This document shows positions 51,258-59,622 of a stretch of DNA of 64,000 bases, piece after piece (position 1 is the stretch's first letter; the number at the start of each line of letters is the position of its first letter). A program made the position numbers and the translations under genes. The notes beneath the pieces were generated by a model. It had not been told where the DNA came from, searched no databases, and was given only the letters and a program-made list of their open reading frames with translations. Source of the DNA: Nocardia nova SH22a (GTDB lineage Bacteria; Actinomycetota; Actinomycetes; Mycobacteriales; Mycobacteriaceae); assembly GCF_000523235.1 (NCBI RefSeq), contig NZ_CP006850.1, positions 2,852,001 through 2,916,000 of the forward strand. Reading direction: 5' to 3'.

Positions 51258-53216
51258 GTGGTGACAGTGAACGACGACGCCCGAACGGGGGTCGAGACAC
51301 GGTCGTACGACGACATCGTGCACGACGCGGTGGCCGACGCGAACGTTCCGACCTTGCTGATGGTGCTGGTCCAGATGACCGGCGAGCGCAAATGGCTCGC
51401 CGATCCCTATCGTCCCGCACGGGGACGCGGACTGAGCGAGAACGACTCCGGCGGGCTGCCCGAGCAGATCCAGGACGAGATCCGCCGGGCGGCGGCCGAG
51501 GCGATCTGCGCCTGGCACCGCGGCACACCGCCGGCCATCGAGCGACCCGGCGACGACCTGCTGACCGAGATGCTGGCGGTCTCGATCGGGGAGCCGATCC
51601 CCGAGGAGTACGGGCCGATGATCGCCGACGACATGGCGGCCAGCAGCGGCGCCACCGCATGGCTCACCGACGCCGAGCGGGCGCCGGAAGGCTTCTCCGC
51701 CATCGTGATCGGCGCGGGAATCTCCGGAATGCTCGCCGCGCACGACCTGTCGCGGATCGGGGTCGACGTGACCGTGATCGAACGGGCCGAACGAGTCGGC
51801 GGAACCTGGTGGCACAACCACTATCCGGGCTGCGGCGTCGACGTGCCGAGCTATCTGTACTCGTTCTCCACCGTCAACTCCGACTGGCCCTACTACTACG
51901 CGGCCCGCGACGAGATCCACGACTATCTCGAACGTGTCGCCGCCGACTGGGACATCCCGTCCCGCACCCGATTCGGCACCGAGGTCCGGGCCGCGCGCTG
52001 GGTCGACGACGCCAAGCGCTGGCGGGTCGAGGCGGCCGGTCCGGACGGCACGGAGGTCCTGTGGGCGAATATCCTGATCAGCGGTGTCGGCGCGTTCGGG
52101 AAACCGAAATGGCCCGCCGTGCCCGGTATCGAGAAGTTCGAGGGCGAAACCTCGCACACCGCCACCTGGCCCGACGACCTGGACCTGACCGATAAGCGGG
52201 TCGGGGTGATCGGCAACGGGGCCAGTGCGATGCAGGTGGTTCCCGCGATCGCGTCGAAAGCGCGGTCGCTGAACATATTCCAGCGTTCCGCGCACTGGGT
52301 GGCGCCGTTCGAGAAGTTCCGCACTCCGGTCCCCGATCCGGTGCGTTTCCTGTTGCGTGAGGTTCCGCTCTACCGGGCCTGGTACCGGCAGCGGCTCGCG
52401 TGGGTGCTCAACGACACGCTGTACGAGGCGCTGCAGAAGGATCCGTCCTGGCCGCATCAGGATCGGTCGATCAATGCCGCCAACGACGGGCATCGGCGCT
52501 TCTTCACCCGCTACCTCGAGTCCGAACTGGCCGACCGGCCCGATCTGGTCGAGAAGGTGACGCCCACCTACCCGCCGTTCGGCAAACGCATCCTGCTGGA
52601 CAACGGCTGGTACCGAACCCTGTTGCGCGACAACGTGGAACTGGTCACCGACTCGATCGCCGAGATCACCGGGACCGGCATCCGCCTGGCGTCGGGCCGA
52701 GACGTCGAACTCGATGTGATCGTGTACGCCACCGGTTTCGATGTCGTCAACTTCCTGTCGTCGTTCGAGCTGACCGGCCGGTCCGGGCGCACGTTGCGCG
52801 AGCAGTGGGGCGAGGACGACGCCAACGCCTACCTCGGCACCACCGTTCCCGACTTCCCGAACCTGTTCTGCCTCTACGGCCCGAACACCCAGGCGGGCCA
52901 CGGCGGCAGTCTCATCTACTACCTCGAATGCCAGATGCGTTACACCATCAGCCTGTTGAGCCGGATGTTCGCCGCGGGCGGCGATGTGGTGGAGGTGCGC
53001 GCCGAGGTCGCGGCCGCGTACAACGCCGACGTCGACGCCGCGCACGAACGGATGATCTGGAGCCACCCCGGCTTCGACACCTACTACCGCAATTCGCGAG
53101 GCCGCGTGCTGGTCGCCAATCCGTGGCGGGTGGTGGACTGGTGGCGCATGACCAAGGAAGCGGATATGAACGAGTACCACGTCTCCCGATCCGACCGGAC
53201 GGCGGAGGTGGCGTGA
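51258..53216 (+). CDS. Baeyer-Villiger-type flavin monooxygenase, HAPMO-like (second)
   Basis: 652 residues. It has the same extra N-terminal domain as the enzyme at 32415 (MTGERKWLADPYRPARG), then the FAD motif VIGAGISGMLAAHDL, GGTWWHNHYPGCGVD, the BVMO fingerprint FEGETSHTATWPDD and a second Rossmann motif (VGVIGNGASAMQVVP). NADPH- and O2-dependent insertion beside a ketone is expected. The start may be GTG 51258, 51261 or 51267; none has a strong ribosome-binding site. The gene ends at the ATG of the SDR gene with no gap, and the two must be co-translated. Confidence 0.9.
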   Translation: MVTVNDDARTGVETRSYDDIVHDAVADANVPTLLMVLVQMTGERKWLADPYRPARGRGLSENDSGGLPEQIQDEIRRAAAEAICAWHRGTPPAIERPGDDLLTEMLAVSIGEPIPEEYGPMIADDMAASSGATAWLTDAERAPEGFSAIVIGAGISGMLAAHDLSRIGVDVTVIERAERVGGTWWHNHYPGCGVDVPSYLYSFSTVNSDWPYYYAARDEIHDYLERVAADWDIPSRTRFGTEVRAARWVDDAKRWRVEAAGPDGTEVLWANILISGVGAFGKPKWPAVPGIEKFEGETSHTATWPDDLDLTDKRVGVIGNGASAMQVVPAIASKARSLNIFQRSAHWVAPFEKFRTPVPDPVRFLLREVPLYRAWYRQRLAWVLNDTLYEALQKDPSWPHQDRSINAANDGHRRFFTRYLESELADRPDLVEKVTPTYPPFGKRILLDNGWYRTLLRDNVELVTDSIAEITGTGIRLASGRDVELDVIVYATGFDVVNFLSSFELTGRSGRTLREQWGEDDANAYLGTTVPDFPNLFCLYGPNTQAGHGGSLIYYLECQMRYTISLLSRMFAAGGDVVEVRAEVAAAYNADVDAAHERMIWSHPGFDTYYRNSRGRVLVANPWRVVDWWRMTKEADMNEYHVSRSDRTAEVA

Positions 53217-53966
53217 ATGAGTGAGCGTTTCGCGGGCAAGATCGCCCTCGTCAATGCCGCGGCGGGTGCCGGAATCGGCGCCGCGGTCGTGCGCAAACTG
53301 CTGAATCACGGTGCGTCGGTGGCGATCTCCGATCGCAGCGCGACCCGGCTGAACCAGCTGGCCACCGAGCTGACCGCGATCCACGGCGCCGACCGGGTGC
53401 TGGCCCAGGTGGCCGACGCCGGTGACGAGAATCAGGTGAACGAGGTGTTCGCCGCGGTCGAAGCACGGTTCGGGCGCCTGGACGTGCTGGTGAACAGTGT
53501 TGGCCTGAACCAGCTTTCGCCGTTCCCGGATACACCCCTGGACAGCTGGAACCTGGTCCTCACCACCTCGCTCACCGCGCATTTCCTGCACGCGCGGGCG
53601 GCGTGGCCGCTCCTGCTGCGCTCGAGCGCGCCCGCGATCGTCAATGTCTCCTCACTGGCCTCGGAATCTCCCGCTCCCTTCGGCGAGGTGGCCTACGCCT
53701 CGGCCAAGGCGGGAGTGCTGGGGCTGACCCGGGCGCTGGCGACCGAGGGCGCGGCATCCGGAATCCGGGTGAATGCCGTTGTGCCCGGCCTGATCTGGAA
53801 CGAACGGCTCACGGCGGGCGTCGCGGCCGAATACGTCGACGACTATCGCTCCAAACGCTGGTTCGACCGCGACGGCGAACCGGACGAGGTTGCCGATCTC
53901 ATCCTGTTCCTCGCATCGGAGGAGAGCGGGAACGTCAACGGCCAGGCCGTCAAGGTCGGCGCGTGA
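53217..53966 (+). CDS. Short-chain dehydrogenase/reductase
   Basis: 249 residues. The cofactor loop reads NAAAGAGIGAAVV, slightly off the TGxxxGIG norm, and NNAG is NSVG (VLVNSVGLNQ). The catalytic Ser is in NVSSLASE and the Tyr/Lys pair in YASAKAG. It should interconvert an alcohol and ketone using NAD(P)H, and could supply the ketone for the BVMO gene that ends at its first base. The ribosome-binding site lies inside the BVMO's last codons (GCGGAGGTGG). Confidence 0.87.
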   Translation: MSERFAGKIALVNAAAGAGIGAAVVRKLLNHGASVAISDRSATRLNQLATELTAIHGADRVLAQVADAGDENQVNEVFAAVEARFGRLDVLVNSVGLNQLSPFPDTPLDSWNLVLTTSLTAHFLHARAAWPLLLRSSAPAIVNVSSLASESPAPFGEVAYASAKAGVLGLTRALATEGAASGIRVNAVVPGLIWNERLTAGVAAEYVDDYRSKRWFDRDGEPDEVADLILFLASEESGNVNGQAVKVGA

Positions 53967-54049
53967 CAGCGGGTTCGGCCGCCCACAGCGGTTGATCGGG
54001 CGTATCGCGTCAGGAAAGCGATCGAATCGTGTCCGCGATAGCGAGGGTA

Positions 54050-54068
54050 ATCGTATACTGAATACCGT
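54050..54068. promoter_or_regulatory. Degenerate copy of the GntR-type operator
   Basis: The left half ATCGTATAC is identical to the left half of the palindrome at 49617, followed by one base and GAATACCGT, which keeps part of the right half (about 6 of 9 bases). It stands 97 bases before the ALDH ATG at 54165. The same regulator probably binds it with lower affinity. Confidence 0.5.
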
Positions 54069-54164
54069 AGACGGTGCGATTCGGTTCATCGGTGTGAGCC
54101 GATGGGCCGCCGTCTCCCGCAATGCTCGATCGGGCACATATCCGCTCTTTTCAGGTAGGAAGAA

Positions 54165-55658
54165 ATGACAGCAACCACCGCTCCGGTCACCGGTCAGGCT
54201 CGCAATCCGAAGGTCGCCCAGTGGCTCGGCAACCGCCGCCCCGGACTGCTGATCGGCAACGAGTGGGTACCGGCGAAGTCGGGTAAAACCTTCGCGACCG
54301 TGAATCCGGCGACCGAGCAGGTACTGGCACTGGTCGCGGAGGCGGACCGGCCCGATGTCGACGCGGCGGTCGCATCGGCGCGAGCGGCGTTCGAGGGTCC
54401 GTGGTCGACGCTGGGTCCCGCTCAGCGCGCCCGCATCCTGCGCACGTTCGCCTCGCTGATCGAAGAGCACACCGACGAACTCGCCGAACTCGAAACCCTC
54501 GACAACGGGATGACCATCGCGACCGCGAAGGCGTTCATCGGCGTCGCGGTGGAGAGCATGTTCTACTTCGCCGGGGCCGCGCAGCAGATCTTCGGTCAGA
54601 CCGCGCCCTCGGCGCCGACGAACTTCAATTACGTACTGCGCGAACCGATCGGCGTCGTCGGCGCGATCACGCCGTGGAACGCGCCGATCTGCGCCAATGT
54701 CTGGAAGATCGCCCCGGTGCTGGCCGCCGGGAACACGATGATCCTCAAGCCCGCCGAACAGACGCCGCTGACCGCGCTGCGGCTGGGCGAACTGGGCATG
54801 GCCGCCGGACTGCCGCCCGGCGTGCTCAATATCCTGACCGGATTCGGGCCCGGCGCCGGTTCGTCGATCTCCGAACATCCCGGCATCGACAAGATCACCT
54901 TCACCGGCTCGGTGGAAACCGGCCGTCGCATCCTGCACGCGTCGACCGTCAACCTGAAGCGGGTCACCCTCGAACTCGGCGGGAAGTCGCCGAACATCGT
55001 GTTCCCGGACGCCGATATGGAAGGGGCACTGGCGAATTCACTGGCCGGGTTCTCGACCATCAGCGGCCAGGTGTGCGTCGCCGGGACGCGGCTGTTCGTC
55101 CAGCGCGATATCAAGGACGAGTTCGTGGAAAACCTGAGCGCCGTCGCCGCGAACATCAAGGTCGGCGATCCCCTCGATCCCGGCACCACGATGGGCCCGC
55201 TGGCGTCGGCCGAGCAGTTCGAGCGCGTCAAGGGATATCTGGACATCGGCAGATCCGAGGGAGCCGTCGCGGCCAGCGGCGGGTCGGCCATCGCGGGCCA
55301 GGGCTATTACGTGCAGCCGACCATCTTCGACGGCGTCGACAACTCGATGCGCATCGCCCAGGAGGAAATCTTCGGTCCGGTCGTCTCGGTCATTCCGTTC
55401 ACCGACGAATACGACGCGGTGTTGCAGGGCAACGACACCACCTACGGATTGGCCGCGGCGGTGTGGACCCGGGATGTCAGCCGCGCGCATCAGGTCGCCC
55501 GCCGGATCAAGGCCGGAACCGTCTGGATCAACACCTTCCTGGAACTCGATCCCACGATGCCGTTCGGCGGCTACAAGGAATCCGGTCTCGGACGCGAATT
55601 CGGCGCGAACTGGTACCAGGCCTACACCGAAGAGAAGGCCGTCTTCGTCAAGCTCTGA
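54165..55658 (+). CDS. NAD(P)+-dependent aldehyde dehydrogenase
   Basis: 497 residues, AGGAAG upstream. Complete ALDH motifs: TPWNAPICAN, LKPAEQTPLT, FTGSVETGRR, the Glu in LELGGKSPN and the Cys in ISGQVCVAGTRLF. It is closer to betaine/phenylacetaldehyde-type ALDHs than the MmsA-like protein. It starts the second + strand operon of the island. The NDMA-type ADH gene is 34 bases downstream, which could feed it aldehyde. Confidence 0.9.
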   Translation: MTATTAPVTGQARNPKVAQWLGNRRPGLLIGNEWVPAKSGKTFATVNPATEQVLALVAEADRPDVDAAVASARAAFEGPWSTLGPAQRARILRTFASLIEEHTDELAELETLDNGMTIATAKAFIGVAVESMFYFAGAAQQIFGQTAPSAPTNFNYVLREPIGVVGAITPWNAPICANVWKIAPVLAAGNTMILKPAEQTPLTALRLGELGMAAGLPPGVLNILTGFGPGAGSSISEHPGIDKITFTGSVETGRRILHASTVNLKRVTLELGGKSPNIVFPDADMEGALANSLAGFSTISGQVCVAGTRLFVQRDIKDEFVENLSAVAANIKVGDPLDPGTTMGPLASAEQFERVKGYLDIGRSEGAVAASGGSAIAGQGYYVQPTIFDGVDNSMRIAQEEIFGPVVSVIPFTDEYDAVLQGNDTTYGLAAAVWTRDVSRAHQVARRIKAGTVWINTFLELDPTMPFGGYKESGLGREFGANWYQAYTEEKAVFVKL

Positions 55659-55691
55659 TCCGCCACCGGCGAATCACGGAGGAGAATTGTC

Positions 55692-56804
55692 GTGAAAACC
55701 AAGGCAGCGGTGGTTGTCGAAGCGGGCAAGCCCATCGAAATCGAGGAACTGGACCTGATCGCACCCGGGCCGGGACAGGTGCTGATCAAGTATCTGTTCG
55801 CCGGACTGTGCCATTCGGATGTGCACATCTCCCACGGCGATCTCGCCGCACGCCTGCCGATGGTGCTCGGACACGAGGGCGCCGGGGTGATCGAGGAGGT
55901 CGGCCCCGGCGTCACCCGCGTCGCGCCCGGCGACCACGTCGTCTGCTCGTTCATCCCGAGTTGCGGTAAGTGCCACTGGTGTTCGACCGGACAGCAGCCG
56001 CTGTGCGATATGGGAGCCACCATTCTCGAGGGCTATCTGCCCGACGGCCGCTTTCCGATGACCGGCGCGCGCGGCGATTACGGCGCCATGTGCATGCTGG
56101 GCACCTTCAGCCAGTACGGCACCATTTCCGAAGCCTCGGTCGTCAAGATCGACGACAGCCTGCCGCTGGACAAAGCCGTGCTGGTGGGATGCGGCGTGCC
56201 CACCGGATGGGGTGCGGCGGTCAATGCCGCGAAGGTGAAGCCCGGCGACACCGTGATCGTCGCGGGAATCGGCGGTATCGGCATCAACTCGGTGCAGGGC
56301 GCGCGAATGGCGGGCGCCAAGAATCTGATCGCGGTCGATCCGCTGGCCGGAAAACGCGCCGCGGCACTGGAATTCGGAGCCACCGAGGCGTTCGCCACCA
56401 TGGCCGAGGCCGCGGAATTCGCGCGCGCCGACACCAACGGAAACGGTGCGGACGAGGTCGTGCTGACCGCGGGAATCGTGACCGAGGAATTGATCGCCGA
56501 GGCATTCGACGCCGCCGGAAAGGGCTCGACGATCGTCATCGTCGGACTCAACAAACTGGACGAGAGCAACCTGCGCGTCCCCAGCGCGATCATGACGCTG
56601 TGGAAGAAGACGATCAAGGGCACCAACTTCGGTGATTGCAATCCGATGACCGACATCACCCGGTTACTGGGGATGTATCAGCGCGGACAGTTGAAGCTGG
56701 ACGAACTCGTCACGAATACCTATGCCCTCGAACAGGTCAACGAGGGCTACGACGATCTGCTCGCCGGAAAGAACATTCGCGGAGTAATCGTCCACGAGCA
56801 CTGA
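55692..56804 (+). CDS. NDMA-dependent zinc alcohol dehydrogenase (mycofactocin-linked type)
   Basis: 370 residues beginning at GTG 55692, with GGAGGAG before it. Catalytic zinc ligands are in GLCHSDVH and GHEGAGV; the four structural Cys are in CGKCHWCSTGQQPLC. The nucleotide motif is VAGIGGIGINSVQGARMAG. The closest family is that of actinobacterial alcohol dehydrogenases with a tightly bound NAD that are assayed with nitrosodimethylaniline (NDMA) as acceptor. Such enzymes need the redox peptide cofactor mycofactocin. No mft genes are in this window. It probably oxidises a pathway alcohol. Confidence 0.85.
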   Translation: MKTKAAVVVEAGKPIEIEELDLIAPGPGQVLIKYLFAGLCHSDVHISHGDLAARLPMVLGHEGAGVIEEVGPGVTRVAPGDHVVCSFIPSCGKCHWCSTGQQPLCDMGATILEGYLPDGRFPMTGARGDYGAMCMLGTFSQYGTISEASVVKIDDSLPLDKAVLVGCGVPTGWGAAVNAAKVKPGDTVIVAGIGGIGINSVQGARMAGAKNLIAVDPLAGKRAAALEFGATEAFATMAEAAEFARADTNGNGADEVVLTAGIVTEELIAEAFDAAGKGSTIVIVGLNKLDESNLRVPSAIMTLWKKTIKGTNFGDCNPMTDITRLLGMYQRGQLKLDELVTNTYALEQVNEGYDDLLAGKNIRGVIVHEH

Positions 56805-56884
56805 CCGTGCCGAGGGGACGCGCCGATGGCCGGCCGCGGGATATGTGGGTGCGGAATTGTCGCCGCACCGGAACGGAGCAAGAA

Positions 56885-57430
56885 ATGGTCGATGACCGCA
56901 GACTCGAGGAGATGTCGGCCAAGCAGGCTGTTGCGGATCTGCTGTCGACCTACTGCCGGGGCATCGATCGATGCGATGCCGATCTGGTGAAACAGGCGTT
57001 CTGGCCCGACGCCTACGACAACCACGGCGCCGACGCCGCACCGGCATGGGAATTTGCCGATCGGATCGTCGCGTCGAAACTCGCCGGAACCGAGTGGACG
57101 ACCCATGCGGTCACCAATCACCTCGTCGAGATCGACGGCGATGCGGCTTTCTCCGAGGCGATCGTGCTGACCTTCCAGAAACAAAGCGGCAGTGCGGAAG
57201 TCAACGTCTTCTGCGGCCGTTATGTGGACCGGGTCGAGCGCCGGGACGGGAGTTGGCGGATCGCGTACCGGCAGATGATCCACGACTGGAGCGGTTCGAC
57301 CGTTCTCGCGCCGTGGGTCCTGCCGGGAGTGGCGAGCGGGGCGTTCGAACAGGGCGCCAGGGGCTCGGACGACTTCGTGACCGGCGCCGGTCGGCAGCGG
57401 TTGATGAACGACGAACTATCGAGGGACTGA
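56885..57430 (+). CDS. SnoaL/NTF2-like fold protein
   Basis: 181 residues from ATG 56885, with ACGGAG upstream. Segments LLSTYCRGIDRCDADLVKQ and WTTHAVTNHLVEIDGDAAF, followed by FCGRYVDRVERRDGSWRIAYRQ, match the cone-shaped SnoaL-like fold of small isomerases, dehydratases and dioxygenase beta-like subunits. Asp/His residues in the pocket (DAYDNHGAD) may be catalytic. It lies between two ADH genes and is probably a dehydratase or isomerase of an intermediate. The stop is 2 bases before the next start. Confidence 0.82.
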   Translation: MVDDRRLEEMSAKQAVADLLSTYCRGIDRCDADLVKQAFWPDAYDNHGADAAPAWEFADRIVASKLAGTEWTTHAVTNHLVEIDGDAAFSEAIVLTFQKQSGSAEVNVFCGRYVDRVERRDGSWRIAYRQMIHDWSGSTVLAPWVLPGVASGAFEQGARGSDDFVTGAGRQRLMNDELSRD

Positions 57431-57432
57431 GC

Positions 57433-58557
57433 ATGGCCACGACAGCGCGTGCGGCGGTACAGGTCGCGGACCGCCGCTACGAAATCGAGGAATTCGAACT
57501 GCCGCCGATCGGGCCCGACGCGGCATTGCTGCGGGTGGACGCGTGCGGTATGTGCGGCAGCGACGTGGAACAGTACGACGGCGGATTCGCCGCCCTGGGC
57601 GTCACCTACCCACTGATTCCCGGCCACGAACCCGTCGGCACGATCGCCGAGATCGGCGCCGAGGCGGCTCGTCGCTGGGGCGTGCGGGAGGGCGATCGCG
57701 TAGCCGTCGAACCCGTTCTGGGATGCGGATACTGCCGGGCCTGCCTGGTCGGGGACTACCGCCGGTGCAGCAGTCTGCGCCCCGGGGCGGCATTGAACGC
57801 CTACGGCTATCTGCCGACGAGTGTGGCGCCGAGTCTGTGGGGCGGTTACGCGGAGTACATGTACCTCGATCCACGCACCGTCGTGCACAAGCTCAGCGCC
57901 GATCTGCCCCTGGAACTCGCGGCGATGTATCAGCCCATGGCCGCCGGAATACGGTGGTTCGCACACGATTCCGGTGTGCGGGCCGGTGACACCGTGGTGA
58001 TCCTCGGCTGCGGACAGCGTGGTCTGGCGGGTGTGGTCGCCGCGCGCGAGGCGGGCGCCGACCGGATCATCGTGACCGGACTGGCGGCCGATGCTCACAA
58101 ACTCGACCTGGCGAAGCAGTTCGGCGCGGACCTGACCATCGCGGTGGACGAGCGGGACACCGTCGCCGCGGTCGCCGAGTTCACCGGTGGTGCGGGCGCC
58201 GATGTGGCGGTCGACGTCACGGCCGTGGCGACCCGGCCGATCGTCGACGCCGTCGAGATCGTCAAACCCGGCGGCACGGTCGTGCTGGCCGGTGTGAAGG
58301 GATCGGGTACGACGGTCGAGGGCCTGGTGACCGACAAGATCGTCAGCAAGGAGCTCACCGTCAAAGGACTGTGGTCCCAGGACATTCGGGCGTTCGAGCC
58401 CGCGCTGCGCTTGATCGAATCGCGCAAACACCCGCTCGAACGCCTGCACACCCACACCTTCGGGCTCGACGAGGTCGCGACCGCGGTCGAGACCCTCGCC
58501 GGTCGCGTCCCGGGTGAGCACGCCGTACACGTCATGATCGCGCCGCACACCTCCTGA
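57433..58557 (+). CDS. Zinc-binding alcohol dehydrogenase (MDR family)
   Basis: 374 residues from ATG 57433. Zinc ligands are in CGMCGSDVE and GHEPVGTI; the structural zinc site has CGYCRACLVGDYRRC. The nucleotide motif is VILGCGQRGLAGVVAAREAGA. It is a medium-chain dehydrogenase, not the NDMA type: the catalytic region and C-terminus differ from the protein at 55692. Two different ADH classes in one operon suggest two alcohol steps. It is the last gene of the operon. Confidence 0.88.
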   Translation: MATTARAAVQVADRRYEIEEFELPPIGPDAALLRVDACGMCGSDVEQYDGGFAALGVTYPLIPGHEPVGTIAEIGAEAARRWGVREGDRVAVEPVLGCGYCRACLVGDYRRCSSLRPGAALNAYGYLPTSVAPSLWGGYAEYMYLDPRTVVHKLSADLPLELAAMYQPMAAGIRWFAHDSGVRAGDTVVILGCGQRGLAGVVAAREAGADRIIVTGLAADAHKLDLAKQFGADLTIAVDERDTVAAVAEFTGGAGADVAVDVTAVATRPIVDAVEIVKPGGTVVLAGVKGSGTTVEGLVTDKIVSKELTVKGLWSQDIRAFEPALRLIESRKHPLERLHTHTFGLDEVATAVETLAGRVPGEHAVHVMIAPHTS

Positions 58558-58695
58558 TTCCCACCGGTGGCGGGCACGGCGACGAATTCGTCGCCGGATT
58601 CGAATACGCCGATGAGATCGCCGCCCTCGGCGCGGACGTGCATGGGTGGATCCTCGTGAGCCCTCGGTGGCGCCGACGTTGTGTGGGTCGCCTGC

Positions 58696-58899
58696 CTATG
58701 CGGAGGAACGAGCCGTCACCCCGAGGAACAGCCGTTCGTTGGGCAGCCGAGGTAGTGAGCGGTGATCCGCGGTGGTGTCTCGAACCAATTCGATTGCGTA
58801 CCAAGGCCGTCGCCGCCAATCGCGGATGAGATTACCGGCCGCGGCAGCGGCGGCCGTGTAGTCGAAGGCGATGCCGCCCAGCCAGATTCGCAGATGCAC
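58696..58899 (-). CDS. Small hypothetical protein
   Basis: 67 residues from GTG 58899: HLRIWLGGIAFDYTAAAA, then IRDWRRRPWYAIELVRDT, ending in a basic tail. Many Trp, Arg and aromatic residues and a regular codon pattern support coding. The ribosome-binding site (GGTGG) is weak. I do not recognise a family; it lies in a short run of small leftward genes. Confidence 0.5.
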   Translation of the reverse strand: MHLRIWLGGIAFDYTAAAAAAGNLIRDWRRRPWYAIELVRDTTADHRSLPRLPNERLFLGVTARSSA

Positions 58900-59053
58900 G
58901 TCGCCACCCGTCGCGTGCGTGGGCCGGTCGGGTGCGGTCGTGACACATTCGCCGGTCGAGATCGCGGTCGAATCAATGGCATGTTCTCCGGCCGGGTGTG
59001 CCTCGGGAAAGCGGACCGCTATCCGTTGCCGAGACCGATCGATGAATTTCTGC

Positions 59054-59329
59054 TCATATTCTTCGCTGTTCGTCGGGTGGATCGATTGCCGATTCGGAAG
59101 GCGCCGATTCGATACGTGGAAACCGCCCGTGCGGCCGGGCCATCGGCGTCATCGGGACGGGCGCGCACCAACCACACGGCAATCCGCAGGTGGCCACGAT
59201 TTCGTGCTCGACGCTGCCGTCGGGGTACCGGTGGGTGACCAGCGAGGCCGATGCCGGATAGTCGCAGTCCGCGCATTTGCCGAAGTAGTCCAGAAGTTCC
59301 TGGACGTGGGTCCGAATGGGTGACGGCAT
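59054..59329 (-). CDS. Small Cys-rich (zinc-ribbon-like) protein
   Basis: 91 residues from ATG 59329 (GGAG upstream). It starts MPSPIRTHVQELLDYFGKC, then CADCDYPASASLVTHRYPDG and ATCGLPCGWCAPVP. Two CxxC-like pairs (CADC and CGLPCGWC) are consistent with a metal-binding ribbon. The C-terminal 25 residues are Pro/Arg/Ser-rich. It may regulate or accompany the adjacent catabolic operons. I cannot name a function. Confidence 0.65.
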   Translation of the reverse strand: MPSPIRTHVQELLDYFGKCADCDYPASASLVTHRYPDGSVEHEIVATCGLPCGWCAPVPMTPMARPHGRFPRIESAPSESAIDPPDEQRRI

Positions 59330-59622
59330 GGTCCCGCTCCGCAGGGTCGATCGTCCCGGCGCTGGTCGCTCCGGGGGTGGTAGTCCTGACCGATCGCGCT
59401 GGAATCCGCGTCCACTTCGGGAGGCGGTGCCGCACTCGGCCGATCACATATCCACGGTATGTTTCGCGCCGCCCCGGTGCCTGGGAGAATTTCTTCCCAC
59501 TCTCCGGTTCGCGAATCGTCTGCGTCGAGCCCGTGGACGAGGCACGATGTACGAAATATGGTGCTTGATGTCACACGGATTGTCTGCGACCGGTTCACGG
59601 TGCGGAAAAGGTGGTGTTTCTG

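Noticed and set aside
51228..53591. A 787-codon open frame on the minus strand
   Set aside because: It lies opposite the BVMO and SDR genes, whose motifs and spacing are clear, and its composition is that of a shadow frame.
58532..58643. Possible small minus-strand gene beginning MHVRAEGGDLIGVFE
   Set aside because: The start looks plausible, but the frame runs on into the antisense of the ADH gene with no stop in the intergenic space.
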